From CAZBGL01 sp964491375 (GTDB lineage: Bacteria; Desulfobacterota; Deferrisomatia; Deferrisomatales; Deferrisomataceae), in the NCBI GenBank assembly GCA_964491375.1, contig CAZBGL010000339.1, positions 1-17,247 of the forward strand: a DNA stretch of 17,247 bases, in the 5' to 3' direction. Each line of letters opens with the position of its first letter. Within the stretch, counting starts at the first letter, position 1. The translations under genes were made by a program, and so were the position numbers. The notes under the pieces are model-generated. The model worked only from the letters and a program-made list of their open reading frames with translations. It was not told the DNA's origin and did not search any database. Below are positions 6,887 through 13,236 of the stretch, one piece after another.

Positions 6887-6903
6887 CCGGGCCGGGAGCC
6901 CGG
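6887..6903 (+). other. GC-rich hairpin between grpE and dnaK
   Basis: CCGGGC (6887-6892) and GCCCGG (6898-6903) form a 6-bp perfect stem with a 5-nt loop. There is no T tract. It lies about 15 nt upstream of the dnaK ribosome-binding site and could protect or define the 5' end of a processed dnaK mRNA; this is inference. Confidence 0.4.
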
Positions 6904-6933
6904 GGCATCTCCCACCATTAAGGAGGCGATACG

Positions 6934-8838
6934 ATGGGCAAGATCGTTGGCATCGACCTGGGCACCACCAACAGCGTGGTGGCCGTGGTGGAGGGCGGTG
7001 ACCCGGTGGTCATCGCCAACGCCGAGGGGAGCCGCACCACCCCCAGCATGGTGGCGATCACCGAGGACGGGGATCGGCTGATCGGGCAGGCGGCCAAGCG
7101 CCAGGCCATCACCAACCCCGAGAACACGGTGTTCGCCATCAAGCGCCTGATCGGACGGAAGTACACCGACCCCGAGGTGGAGAAGGACAAACAGATGGTC
7201 CCCTACAAGATCGTGGAGGGGCCGAACGGGGACGCATGGGTGGAGATCCGGGGCAAGAAGTACAGCCCGGCCGAGATCTCGGCGTGGATCCTCCAGAAGA
7301 TGAAGCAGACCGCCGAGGACTACCTGGGCGAGGAGGTCAAGGAGGCGGTGATCACGGTGCCCGCCTACTTCAACGACAGCCAGCGGCAGGCCACCAAGGA
7401 CGCGGGCCGAATCGCCGGCCTGGACGTGAAGCGGATCATCAACGAGCCCACGGCCGCCGCACTGGCCTACGGGCTGGACAAGAAGGGGGAGCGCAAGATC
7501 GCCGTGTTCGACCTGGGGGGCGGCACGTTCGACATCTCGATCATGGAGATCGGGGAGGGCGAGTTCGAGGTCAAGGCCACGAGCGGCGACACCTTCATGG
7601 GCGGGGAGGACTTCAACAAGCGGATCATCGACTACCTGGCCGACGAGTTCAAGAAGGAGCAGGGCATCGATCTGCGCAACGACCGCATGGCCCTGCAGCG
7701 GCTCAAGGAGGCGGCCGAGAAGGCCAAGATGGAACTGTCCACCATGACCGAGACCACGGTCAACCTGCCGTTCATCACGGCGGACCAGAGCGGTCCCAAA
7801 CACCTCAACATCCGGCTCACCCGGGCCAAGGTGGAGCAGCTCTGCGCCGATCTCATCGACAAGCTGGAGGGCCCCTGCCGCCAGGCCCTGAAGGACGCGG
7901 GCCTGTCGCCCTCCCAGATCGACGACGTCATCCTGGTGGGCGGCATGACCCGGATGCCCAAGGTGCAGGAGCGGGTGGAGCAGATCTTCGGCCGCAAGCC
8001 CCACAAGGGCGTGAACCCCGACGAGGTGGTGGCCGTGGGCGCGGCGATCCAGGCCGCGGTGCTCGCCGGCGAGGTCAAGGACGTGCTGCTCCTGGACGTG
8101 ACCCCGCTCAGCCTGGGCATCGAGACCCTGGGCGGCGTGTTCACCAAGATCATCGAGCGCAACACCACCATCCCGTGCCGGAAGAGCCAGATCTTCTCCA
8201 CGGCCGAGGACAACCAGACCGCGGTGTCGATCCACGTGCTCCAAGGTGAGCGCGAGATGGCCCGCGACAACAAGACCATCGGACGGTTCGAGCTCGTGGG
8301 CATCCCGCCCGCACCCCGGGGTGTGCCCCAGATCGAGGTCACGTTCGACATCGACGCCAACGGGATCCTGAACGTGTCGGCCAAGGACCTGGCCACGGGC
8401 AAGGAGCAGTCGATCGTGATCAAGGCCTCCTCGGGCCTGTCCGAGGAGGAGATCCAGCGCATGATCAGGGATGCCGAGGCCCACGCCGAGGAAGACCGCC
8501 GCAAACGGGAGCTGGCCGAGGAACGCAACAAGCTCGACGGCTTGGTCTACTCCACGGAAAAGAGCCTCAAGGAGTTCGGCGACAAGATCGATGCAGCCAG
8601 CCGGGGCGACATCGAAAACGCGCTGTCCGAGGCCAAGGAGGCCCTGAAGGGCGACGACATCGGCCGGATCAAGGCCGCGTTCGACCGCCTCACCCAGGCG
8701 TCCCACAAGCTGGCCGAGGAGATGTACCGGAAGACCGCGGCCCAGCAGGGCACGGACCAGCAGGCCGCGGCATCGGGAGGCTCCTCCGGCGGGGGGGACG
8801 AAGGAGTGGTGGATGCCGATTTCGAGGAGGTGAAGTGA
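6934..8838 (+). CDS. dnaK: Molecular chaperone DnaK (Hsp70)
   Basis: DnaK is the ATP-driven Hsp70 chaperone. All landmarks of the 634-residue protein are present: GIDLGTTNS (6-14), TVPAYFNDSQRQATKDAG (141-158), DLGGGTFD (193-200), GGMTRMP (336-342), the hydrophobic interdomain linker DVLLLDVTP (383-391), the substrate-binding beta domain to about 500, a helical lid, a Gly/Ser/Gln-rich tail and the terminus DADFEEVK. The ribosome-binding site TAAGGAGG (6919-6926) with 7 nt spacing is the strongest in the window and fits high expression. It is the last gene of hrcA-grpE-dnaK; a terminator begins 18 nt after the stop, and dnaJ, often the next gene, is missing from the operon. Confidence 0.99.
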   Translation: MGKIVGIDLGTTNSVVAVVEGGDPVVIANAEGSRTTPSMVAITEDGDRLIGQAAKRQAITNPENTVFAIKRLIGRKYTDPEVEKDKQMVPYKIVEGPNGDAWVEIRGKKYSPAEISAWILQKMKQTAEDYLGEEVKEAVITVPAYFNDSQRQATKDAGRIAGLDVKRIINEPTAAALAYGLDKKGERKIAVFDLGGGTFDISIMEIGEGEFEVKATSGDTFMGGEDFNKRIIDYLADEFKKEQGIDLRNDRMALQRLKEAAEKAKMELSTMTETTVNLPFITADQSGPKHLNIRLTRAKVEQLCADLIDKLEGPCRQALKDAGLSPSQIDDVILVGGMTRMPKVQERVEQIFGRKPHKGVNPDEVVAVGAAIQAAVLAGEVKDVLLLDVTPLSLGIETLGGVFTKIIERNTTIPCRKSQIFSTAEDNQTAVSIHVLQGEREMARDNKTIGRFELVGIPPAPRGVPQIEVTFDIDANGILNVSAKDLATGKEQSIVIKASSGLSEEEIQRMIRDAEAHAEEDRRKRELAEERNKLDGLVYSTEKSLKEFGDKIDAASRGDIENALSEAKEALKGDDIGRIKAAFDRLTQASHKLAEEMYRKTAAQQGTDQQAAASGGSSGGGDEGVVDADFEEVK

Positions 8839-8856
8839 GCCCGTCTCCGGAGGCTG

Positions 8857-8887
8857 AAGGGGACCCGACGTCGGGTCCCCTTTTTTT
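8857..8887 (+). terminator. Strong intrinsic terminator after dnaK
   Basis: AAGGGGACCCGAC (8857-8869) and its exact complement (8870-8882) form a 26-bp perfect palindrome, followed by a run of seven T (8881-8887). It closes the heat-shock operon. No gene lies between it and the dnaK stop codon. Confidence 0.95.
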
Positions 8888-8911
8888 GTGCCGTGCGGGT
8901 CCGGGCCGCGC

Positions 8912-8940
8912 TTGACCCGGCAGGGCGGTTGCGGTAGGGT
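8912..8940 (+). promoter_or_regulatory. Putative promoter upstream of the nitronate monooxygenase leader
   Basis: TTGACC (8912-8917), a 17-nt spacer and TAGGGT (8935-8940) resemble the hrcA promoter. Transcription would begin near 8947, after the dnaK terminator and 150 nt before the next gene. Confidence 0.55.
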
Positions 8941-8946
8941 AGCATT

Positions 8947-9033
8947 CGGCGTTCTCTGGGTGCGCCGGTGCACGGCAGTTTCCAATCGGCCGAGGACGAG
9001 GAGGAGAGGTTGCCGGAGCCCTCTCCTTTTTTT
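8947..9033 (+). ncRNA. Candidate attenuated leader RNA or small RNA
   Basis: From the predicted start near 8947 to the second terminator a transcript would be about 87 nt. It can form a 5' stem CGGCG/CGCCG (8947-8951 with 8963-8967), or an alternative GTGC/GCAC stem further on, and ends in the 3' terminator hairpin. The segment TCTCT (8953-8957) can also pair with GGAGA (9003-9007) of the terminator stem, so a weak antiterminator is conceivable. I do not recognise a known riboswitch, T-box or housekeeping RNA in it. Existence is inferred from the promoter and terminator only. Confidence 0.4.
9002..9033 (+). terminator. Intrinsic terminator in front of the nitronate monooxygenase gene
   Basis: GGAGAGG (9003-9009) pairs with CCTCTCC (9020-9026) across a 10-nt loop, an extra A-T pair is possible at 9002/9027, and seven T follow (9027-9033). 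It stands 64 nt before the next ATG, so it would cut transcripts from the promoter at 8912-8940 unless antitermination occurs. Confidence 0.8.
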
Positions 9034-9096
9034 GTTCGTTCCGCCCCGGACGCGAGCGCCCGGTTCCACCCCTCCGGCTGAGGAGTCACGGCTTTC

Positions 9097-10206
9097 ATGT
9101 TCTCCCCCCTCGTCATCCGAAACATCCGGTGCCCGTATCCCATCGTCCAAGGAGGCATGGGCGTGGGGGTCTCCCTGGCCCCGCTGGCCGGGGCGGTCGC
9201 CCGGGCCGGCGGGATGGGTACCATCTCCAGCGCCTGCCTGGACCGGCTCGTGGGCCGCCGAATGGGCCGCCCCGTGGGGGCCCGCGAGGCCGCCGCCATC
9301 GAGGTGGCCGAGGCCAAAACCGGGTCCGGGGGCGGCCCGGTGGCCATGAACGTCATGGTGGCCATTCAGGAAGCCTTTGCCGACTCGGTGCTCGGCGCCA
9401 TGGACGGGGGGGCGGACGCCATCGTCTCCGGGGCGGGGCTCCCCCTGAACCTCCCCGCCGTGGCGGCCCGACATCCCCGGGCCAGCGAGGTGGCCCTGAT
9501 CCCCATCGTGTCGTCGGCCCGGGCCCTCCGGATCCTGTGCAGACGGTGGAAGGCCCATGGCCGGCTGCCGGACGCCGTGGTGGTGGAGGGGCCCTTGGCC
9601 GGGGGCCACTTGGGATGGAAGCGCCCCGAAGAGGTGCACGACCCCCGGCATCGGCTGGAGAACCTAGTGGACGAGGTGCTGGAGGAGGCCGGCCGTCACG
9701 GCGGATTCCCCGTGATCGCCGCCGGAGGGGTGTACGACCGGGCCGACATCGAGGCCATGCTCTCACGGGGTGCAGCCGGGGTGCAGATGGGCACCCGCTT
9801 CCTCGCCACCCGGGAGAGCAGCGCCTCGCAGGCTTACAAGGAAGCCGTGGTTCGCTGCCGGGCCTCGGACATCGAGGTCGCCGTGGAACCCGGAAGCCCC
9901 TGCGGGCTCCCGTTCCGGGTCCTCCGCCACTCCCCCATGTACCGCCAGGTACGGGAGGGGGCCCGAGGGGCCCGGTGCGACAAGGGATACCTCCGGATCG
10001 GCGGATCCTGCCCGGCTGCATCCCGGCCCGACCGGTATTTCTGCATCTGCAACGGCCTGTTGAGCTCCGCCGGCTACGACCCCGAAAAGGAGCCGCCCCT
10101 GTACACCGTGGGGGCCAACGCCCACCGGGTGGACCGGATCCTGTCCGTGGCCGAGCTCATGGCGGAACTGGTGGGCGCGGCCATGCCGGCGGCGGCCTGC
10201 GCGTAG
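9097..10206 (+). CDS. Nitronate monooxygenase-like FMN flavoprotein (2-nitropropane dioxygenase family)
   Basis: This 369-residue protein is a TIM-barrel FMN protein of the NMO/2-nitropropane dioxygenase family; true NMOs oxidise alkyl nitronates such as propionate-3-nitronate, but many homologues have unknown substrates. Visible signatures are PIVQGGMGVGVSLAPLAGAV (15-34), the AGGHLG block (168-173) with His171 at the usual catalytic position, AAGGVYDRADIEAML (208-222) and GVQMGTRFLAT (228-238). The C-terminal part carries a cysteine set, Cys294, Cys305, Cys316 and Cys318, in a C-X10-C-X10-C-X-C arrangement, reminiscent of a cysteine-rich tail in some anaerobe homologues. ATG 9097 has AGGAG 11 nt upstream, rather far. 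It is monocistronic, convergent with the gene on its right at a gap of 6 nt, and preceded by an attenuator-like leader. The exact substrate cannot be told. Confidence 0.85.
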   Translation: MFSPLVIRNIRCPYPIVQGGMGVGVSLAPLAGAVARAGGMGTISSACLDRLVGRRMGRPVGAREAAAIEVAEAKTGSGGGPVAMNVMVAIQEAFADSVLGAMDGGADAIVSGAGLPLNLPAVAARHPRASEVALIPIVSSARALRILCRRWKAHGRLPDAVVVEGPLAGGHLGWKRPEEVHDPRHRLENLVDEVLEEAGRHGGFPVIAAGGVYDRADIEAMLSRGAAGVQMGTRFLATRESSASQAYKEAVVRCRASDIEVAVEPGSPCGLPFRVLRHSPMYRQVREGARGARCDKGYLRIGGSCPAASRPDRYFCICNGLLSSAGYDPEKEPPLYTVGANAHRVDRILSVAELMAELVGAAMPAAACA

Positions 10207-10212
10207 CAGGGC

Positions 10213-12123
10213 TCAGAACAGCACGTCCCCGAAGCTCGCGTGCACGATGGACTGCAGACGGCTGGTGGCCTCCAGGGCGTGCCGGAGCAGGTAGCGTTCC
10301 TGGATGGGAAGGGCCTGTGGGTTGACGTAGTGGTCCACCGGCTGGCCGCGCCGGATCTTCTCGGCCTGGGCACGGAGCAGGAAGTGGAAGAGGGTTCGGT
10401 ACGCCGTGCGGATGAACTCGGCCTCGTCCCGGGGGATCGCCCCCTTCTGCGCCAGGGCCCCGATCCGCTCCACGGTGGACGTGGCGGTCACGCCGTGGCG
10501 CAACGCCAGGATGCGGGCGCACTCCACCACGAACAAGAGCCCCGAGCGCTTGAGGTCCATCTCGCCCTTGTGCGGACCGGTTCGCTCGGTCACGAAGTTC
10601 TTGAACAGGGTCAAGGGCACCTTGTGGTGGGACGCCTCGGCGTACAGGCTTCGCAACAGCTGGAAGTTCTCCTGGATGCCCCGGGTGATGAACGCCCGCA
10701 GCCCCCGGGCCAGCGAGGCGTCGCCCCAGATGGGCACGAAGTCGTAGAACAGGGTGGAGTACCGGATGGCGTTGGCGTTGGGGTTGGCAAACCAGCCCAG
10801 CACCTGCTGCTTCCACTCGGACACCGGCTTGCGCCACACCGGGTTGGTGCTCATCACGTACCCGCGGCAGAGCGGAAACCCCACGCGCTCCAGCGCCTCG
10901 CTCACCCGCCCCGCTAGATCCATGAAATACGGCTCCACCCGGTGCCACGCCTCCACGGGGTAGTCGGCCAGGATCATCCCGTGGTCCTGGTCCGTCACGA
11001 AGTGGTTCTCCCCCCGGCCGTGGCTGCCCATGACGATGAAGCAGAACGGAACGGGCGGCGTGCCCCGGCCCTCCCTTTCCATCTCCGCCAGGGCCAGCTC
11101 CAGCACCCGCCGGTGGATGTCCCGGTTGATGTGGGACAGAATCCGGCTCACCTCGTCCGCCGGCACGCCCTCGTCCAGCAGCCCGATGCACACCGATCGC
11201 ACCTGTTCCGCGGCCTCCCCCACCTCCTCCAGGCGCTGCGCACCCTCGATGCGCTCCACCAGATCCAGGGTCCCGTGGGAGCCCAGGGCCATGAGCTCCC
11301 GCATGGAGACCAGGCCCACGAGCCGGCCTCCGTCCACCACCGGCAGGTGCCGGATCCGGTGCCGCCGCATCACCCCCAGGGCCTTGTACACGTAGGCATC
11401 CGGCGATAGCGTGATCACCGGTGCCCCCATGACCTCGTCCACCGGCGTGGTGTCCGGATCCCGGCCCGGGGCCATGACCTTCTGGACCAGATCCTTCTCG
11501 GTCACGATCCCCCGCAGCACCGCCCCCTCCACGATGACCACCGAGCTGGTGCCCCCCTCCCCCATGGACCGGGCCGCCCGGCGAACCGTGGCTCCTGCGG
11601 GCAGGGTGAGCACGGGCGTGCTCATCACCTCGGCCACCCGCTTGCGGAACGCAAACGACTCCGCCCGTCCCACCACGGGTGCCTGCCGGGCCTGCGCCCG
11701 GATCTCCTCGAACAGGTCCTCCAGGCGGCGCGCCATGGTGGCGGCCAGGACCGACCCCACCGCAGGATGCTGCTTCATCAGCCGGCGGAGGGTGTCCGCC
11801 CGGATCTCGAGCAGCTCTCCGGGTTCCACGATCCGGGCCGAGGCGGGAAACGGCTCGGTCGTGAACACGGTGAGCCACCCCACCAGTTGCCCCGGACGGG
11901 AAAGGCTCACGGCCCGCTCGTCGTCCGGGGGGCCGACCAGGATCTCCGCGGAGGCCGAGATCAGGTAGTACACCTGATCAGGGGGGCCTTCGCCCTGGCG
12001 GAAGAGGTACTCGCCCGCCCGCACCGTCCGCCTCCGCACGGCCTTCCCCAGATCCTCGCGGGCGTCGGCCGGAAGAGCCCGAAGTTGGGGAATCCCCTGG
12101 AGAAGCACGTCCAGGTCGTTCAT
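10213..12123 (-). CDS. cNMP-binding/CBS-pair/DUF294 putative nucleotidyltransferase
   Basis: This 636-residue cytoplasmic protein has four modules: a cyclic-nucleotide-binding-like beta-barrel (about 10-135), two CBS motifs (about 160-218 and 225-285) that usually bind adenine nucleotides, a DUF294 nucleotidyltransferase-like domain (about 300-440) with GSHGRGE (366-372) and DQDH (378-381) matching the GlnD-like catalytic pattern, and a DUF294 C-terminal helical domain (about 480-625). The domain order is that of the widespread DUF294 family, often encoded beside a DnaQ-like exonuclease and an acetate-type sodium:solute symporter, as here. Its biochemical activity is not established; nucleotidylation or signal-sensing of a partner is inference. 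ATG 12123 overlaps the stop of the TPR-like gene (ATGA), so translation is probably coupled. It converges on the nitronate monooxygenase gene with no visible terminator between them. Confidence 0.9.
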   Translation of the reverse strand: MNDLDVLLQGIPQLRALPADAREDLGKAVRRRTVRAGEYLFRQGEGPPDQVYYLISASAEILVGPPDDERAVSLSRPGQLVGWLTVFTTEPFPASARIVEPGELLEIRADTLRRLMKQHPAVGSVLAATMARRLEDLFEEIRAQARQAPVVGRAESFAFRKRVAEVMSTPVLTLPAGATVRRAARSMGEGGTSSVVIVEGAVLRGIVTEKDLVQKVMAPGRDPDTTPVDEVMGAPVITLSPDAYVYKALGVMRRHRIRHLPVVDGGRLVGLVSMRELMALGSHGTLDLVERIEGAQRLEEVGEAAEQVRSVCIGLLDEGVPADEVSRILSHINRDIHRRVLELALAEMEREGRGTPPVPFCFIVMGSHGRGENHFVTDQDHGMILADYPVEAWHRVEPYFMDLAGRVSEALERVGFPLCRGYVMSTNPVWRKPVSEWKQQVLGWFANPNANAIRYSTLFYDFVPIWGDASLARGLRAFITRGIQENFQLLRSLYAEASHHKVPLTLFKNFVTERTGPHKGEMDLKRSGLLFVVECARILALRHGVTATSTVERIGALAQKGAIPRDEAEFIRTAYRTLFHFLLRAQAEKIRRGQPVDHYVNPQALPIQERYLLRHALEATSRLQSIVHASFGDVLF

Positions 12124-12698
12124 GGCGGGTCCCCACGCCCCCCGGTGAGATCCAGGGCCTCGAGCCGGGCCTTCACCTCCGGGTCTTCTGGAGACACAAC
12201 CAGGGCCCGGCGGTACCACGTGCGCGCCGCCCCCAGATCCCCGGCCAGCACCGACGCGGCACCCGCGTCCCGGGCGATGCGGGTGCGGAGTCGCCTGGAG
12301 AGCCCCGGCACCTGCCAGGCGGTGCGAAGCCACGCCAGAGCGTCGGCGGGATCCCGGCCCAGGGACACGTGGACGGCCGCCAGTTCCACCAGAACCGCCG
12401 CGTAAACCGGCCGGGCCGTGCCCCCTTCGGCCCGCTCCAACAGATCCCGGGCCGCCTCCAGGGCGCGCACGGCGCGGTCCGGCTGGCCGCTGGCGACCGC
12501 CTCCCGGGCCTCCAGGATCCTCCGGGCCACCGTGTCCGCAAGGGCCCGGGCGGCCTCGTTCTCCCGCAGGGCCCGGCGGTGTCCCACCCACGTCCCTGCG
12601 AGCGCCCCGGCCGCCACCACGGCCGCCCACACCAACAGCCAGCGCCGTACCCGTGCTGGGCCGGCGGGTTTCTCCGTGTCGATCCGCTCGGTATCCAC
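12120..12698 (-). CDS. Membrane-anchored TPR-like protein of unknown function
   Basis: The 192-residue product has a short N-terminal segment, one membrane helix (about 20-39) and an Ala/Leu/Arg-rich helical region. Degenerate tetratricopeptide-like helix pairs are seen near 60-92, 100-130 and 144-180; the last reads LAGDLGAARTWYRRALVVSPEDPEVKARLEAL and is the most convincing. The first helix probably anchors a helical scaffold on one face of the membrane; topology is not certain. GTG 12698 lacks a Shine-Dalgarno and sits at the predicted transcription start, so the mRNA may be leaderless. It is first in a two-gene unit with the DUF294 protein (4-nt overlap) and divergent from the receiver-exonuclease genes. 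It may be a scaffold for the same pathway, but this is inferred from position only. Confidence 0.8.
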   Translation of the reverse strand: MDTERIDTEKPAGPARVRRWLLVWAAVVAAGALAGTWVGHRRALRENEAARALADTVARRILEAREAVASGQPDRAVRALEAARDLLERAEGGTARPVYAAVLVELAAVHVSLGRDPADALAWLRTAWQVPGLSRRLRTRIARDAGAASVLAGDLGAARTWYRRALVVSPEDPEVKARLEALDLTGGRGDPP

Positions 12699-12705
12699 AC
12701 GTCAG

Positions 12706-12734
12706 ATGCTACGGAGCCCCCGGTGGGGTGTCAA
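12706..12734 (-). promoter_or_regulatory. Sigma70-type promoter of the TPR-DUF294 unit
   Basis: On the minus strand TTGACA (12734-12729), a perfect -35 consensus, is followed after 17 nt by TAGCAT (12711-12706). The predicted transcription start, about 12700-12698, coincides with the GTG start codon. Confidence 0.7.
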
Positions 12735-12748
12735 TCGCCCTTCTCCCC

Positions 12749-12772
12749 GGGCCGAACGGCCCCTGCAGGGGC
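12749..12772. promoter_or_regulatory. Overlapping palindromes between divergent promoters (possible operator)
   Basis: GGGCCG-AA-CGGCCC (12749-12762) is an inverted repeat and GCCCCTGCAGGGGC (12759-12772) is a perfect 14-bp palindrome overlapping it by 4 bp. They lie between the -35 boxes of the leftward and rightward promoters and abut the rightward one. A regulator binding here could affect both units. The second palindrome is followed by TTTT but is too compact for a convincing terminator. Confidence 0.45.
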
Positions 12773-12801
12773 TTTTCACAGGCGTCGTTTTGAGATAAGG
12801 T
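12773..12801 (+). promoter_or_regulatory. Weak putative promoter of the receiver-exonuclease operon
   Basis: TAAGGT (12796-12801) matches the -10 form seen at other promoters here. The sequence 17 nt upstream is TTTTCA (12773-12778), a poor -35, so an activator may be needed. The predicted leader to the ATG at 12862 is about 55 nt. Confidence 0.4.
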
Positions 12802-12861
12802 TTGAATTTCACGCGGCATACCGACGTTTTTTTCTTCCCGCCAGGGGACGAGGTCCTTGCG

Positions 12862-13236
12862 ATGAGCCGAAAACCCAAGATCCTCGCCGTGGACGACGAG
12901 CCGAACATCCTTTTGTCCCTGGAATACATCCTGGAACAGGAGGGCTACGACGTCCACGTAGCCCGGGACGGGGACGAGGCCCTGGAAGTGGCCCGGAGGA
13001 TCCGCCCGGACCTCGTCCTCTTGGACGTGGCCATGCCCCGGAAGGACGGGTACGAGGTCTGCCGGATCCTGCGACAGAACCAGGACCTGGCCGGCACCAA
13101 GGTGGTGATGCTCACCGCCAAGGGGCAGCCCCTGGAGAGAAAGAAGGGTCTGGAGGTGGGGGCGGACCTCTACGTCACCAAGCCCTTCAGCACCGACGAC
13201 CTCCTGGACAAGATCCGCAGGGTGCTCTCTGGATGA
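12862..13236 (+). CDS. Stand-alone response regulator receiver protein
   Basis: This 124-residue protein is a single CheY-like receiver domain with no output domain. The acidic pocket (Asp11, Asp12), phosphoacceptor Asp55 (in LLDVAMP), Thr85 (in MLTAKG) and Lys107 (in VTKPF) are all in place, so it should be phosphorylatable. The start is ATG 12862 in MSRKPKILAVDDEP; the frame stays open back to 12802, but that part is not receiver sequence. It is the first gene of the rightward operon, and its TGA overlaps the ATG of the pseudokinase-exonuclease gene (ATGA), so the two are probably co-translated. The neighbour's kinase region looks inactive, so the likely phosphodonor is the CbrA/CrbS-like kinase three genes on; this is inference. 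Confidence 0.93.
   Translation: MSRKPKILAVDDEPNILLSLEYILEQEGYDVHVARDGDEALEVARRIRPDLVLLDVAMPRKDGYEVCRILRQNQDLAGTKVVMLTAKGQPLERKKGLEVGADLYVTKPFSTDDLLDKIRRVLSG

Noticed and set aside
8968..9080. A 37-codon frame from GTG 8968 that could be a leader peptide of the attenuator
   Set aside because: It has no ribosome-binding site, spans the terminator, and shows no run of regulatory codons.
6802..9651. A 949-codon minus-strand open frame opposite dnaK and beyond
   Set aside because: It mirrors the codon bias of dnaK, crosses two terminators and the next gene's start, and is His/Leu/Gly-rich with no domain. Antisense frames of this kind over dnaK are a known artefact.
12759..12776. Palindrome GCCCCTGCAGGGGC plus TTTT as an intrinsic terminator
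   Set aside because: With a 4-nt loop the stem is only 5 bp and the T tract is four long; its position beside a promoter fits an operator better.
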